This document shows, one piece after another, positions 14,400-14,926 of a stretch of DNA of 14,926 bases. The stretch covers positions 1 through 14,926 of the forward strand of contig DXEY01000001.1 of assembly GCA_019114745.1 (NCBI GenBank), in the 5' to 3' direction. Source of the stretch: Candidatus Mediterraneibacter colneyensis (GTDB lineage: Bacteria; Bacillota; Clostridia; Lachnospirales; Lachnospiraceae). Within the stretch, counting starts at the first letter, position 1. The number at the start of each line of letters is the position of its first letter. The translations under genes were made by a program, and so were the position numbers. A model generated the notes under the pieces. The model made no database searches and was not told the DNA's origin. It was given only the letters and a program-made list of their open reading frames with translations.

Positions 14400-14912
14400 T
14401 TACAGTACCAGTGACGGTGCTGCATATGTGCGGGCTGCCAGCTCCTGATCCAGGAGATACAGGCTTTTGGGATCTGAACCGAAGAGATTCAGCTTTTTGA
14501 TCAGGTCATTGGCGTTTGTCTCTTCCTCGCCCTGTTCCTTTACAAACCAATCGAGGAACTGCATGGTGCGGAAATCCTTCACTTCATAGGCAGCGGCATA
14601 GATATTGTTGATAAGTCCGGTCACGTACCGCTCGTGTTTTAATCCTGCTTCGAGTACCGCCATATGGCTGTCGAACTCAGCGTCCGGTTTGCCGATCGCA
14701 TCAAAAGTGATCTTTGCGTCATTGTTCTGCATGTACTGTACGAACAGCATTGCGTGGTCGCGCTCTTCCTGCGCCTGTACTCTGTACCAGTTTGCAAATC
14801 CGTCGAGTCCCTTGTCAGAAAAATAATTTGAGAATGAAAGGTACAGATAAGCAGAATAAAATTCTTTGTTGATCTGCACATTCAGAAGTTCAGCGATTTT
14901 TTCATTTAACAT
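14400..14912 (-). CDS. ftnA: Ferritin (FtnA type, iron storage)
   Basis: A 170-residue four-helix ferritin. The ferroxidase residues fall at the same numbers as in E. coli FtnA: Glu17 (NKEFYSAYLYLS), Glu50 and His53 (AQEERDHAMLF), Glu94 (KHERYV), Gln127 and Glu130 (KEQGEEE). Glu126 and Glu129 supply the third iron site. There is no haem-binding Met of bacterioferritin, so this is a non-haem ferritin. It assembles as a 24-subunit shell that oxidises and stores Fe(II) in the cytoplasm. The ribosome site AGGGGAT lies 7 nt before the ATG. The promoter is outside the window. It converges on the symporter gene across the shared terminator. Confidence 0.96.
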   Translation of the reverse strand: MLNEKIAELLNVQINKEFYSAYLYLSFSNYFSDKGLDGFANWYRVQAQEERDHAMLFVQYMQNNDAKITFDAIGKPDAEFDSHMAVLEAGLKHERYVTGLINNIYAAAYEVKDFRTMQFLDWFVKEQGEEETNANDLIKKLNLFGSDPKSLYLLDQELAARTYAAPSLVL

Positions 14913-14926
14913 AAGTTAGATCCCCT

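Overview
The window looks like chromosomal DNA from a low-to-mid GC Firmicute, most likely a gut Lachnospiraceae (Clostridia). This rests on strong AGGAGG-type ribosome sites, sigma-A style promoters, a YkpA-type ABC-F protein, a PF16962-like ABC exporter and the overall gene styles. It is an inference from remembered families, since no search was run.

Layout. (1) Positions 1-69 hold the first 23 codons of a minus-strand gene that runs off the left edge. (2) Positions 90-290 are a divergent control region with a promoter and palindromic operator in front of a Phd/YefM antitoxin and RelE/ParE toxin pair (291-879). (3) Facing that pair on the minus strand are a tRNA-Ser(CGA) gene with its terminator and, behind it, a YkpA/YbiT-type ABC-F ATPase (1105-2739). 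(4) A divergent promoter region (2740-2911) starts a five-gene plus-strand run: patatin-like hydrolase, polyphosphate kinase ppk1, aldose 1-epimerase galM, DNA topoisomerase III topB, and a GlmU-like left-handed beta-helix protein. Gaps are 6-33 nt and the run ends at a long hairpin at 9778-9828. (5) A second plus-strand operon follows: ABC ATPase, ABC exporter membrane protein (ATGA overlap) and methylglyoxal synthase mgsA. It ends at a hairpin at 12675-12701. (6) A sodium:solute symporter (12787-14313) has its own promoter and a perfect palindrome in its leader. It converges on a ferritin gene (14400-14912, minus), with a large bidirectional terminator between them.

The genes are mostly housekeeping or stress related: polyphosphate and methylglyoxal metabolism, iron storage, DNA topology, ribosome-bound ATPase and export. 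I saw no CRISPR array, insertion sequence or phage genes. The most interesting structure is in the junctions. At two operon boundaries (9762-9828 and 12672-12701) the promoter of the next operon is physically interlocked with the terminator hairpin of the previous one. A third site next to the tRNA gene may be similar. I did not find a clearly new multi-gene defence or biosynthetic system. The exporter-mgsA pairing and the orphan GlmU-like protein behind topB are the least explained gene-level features.
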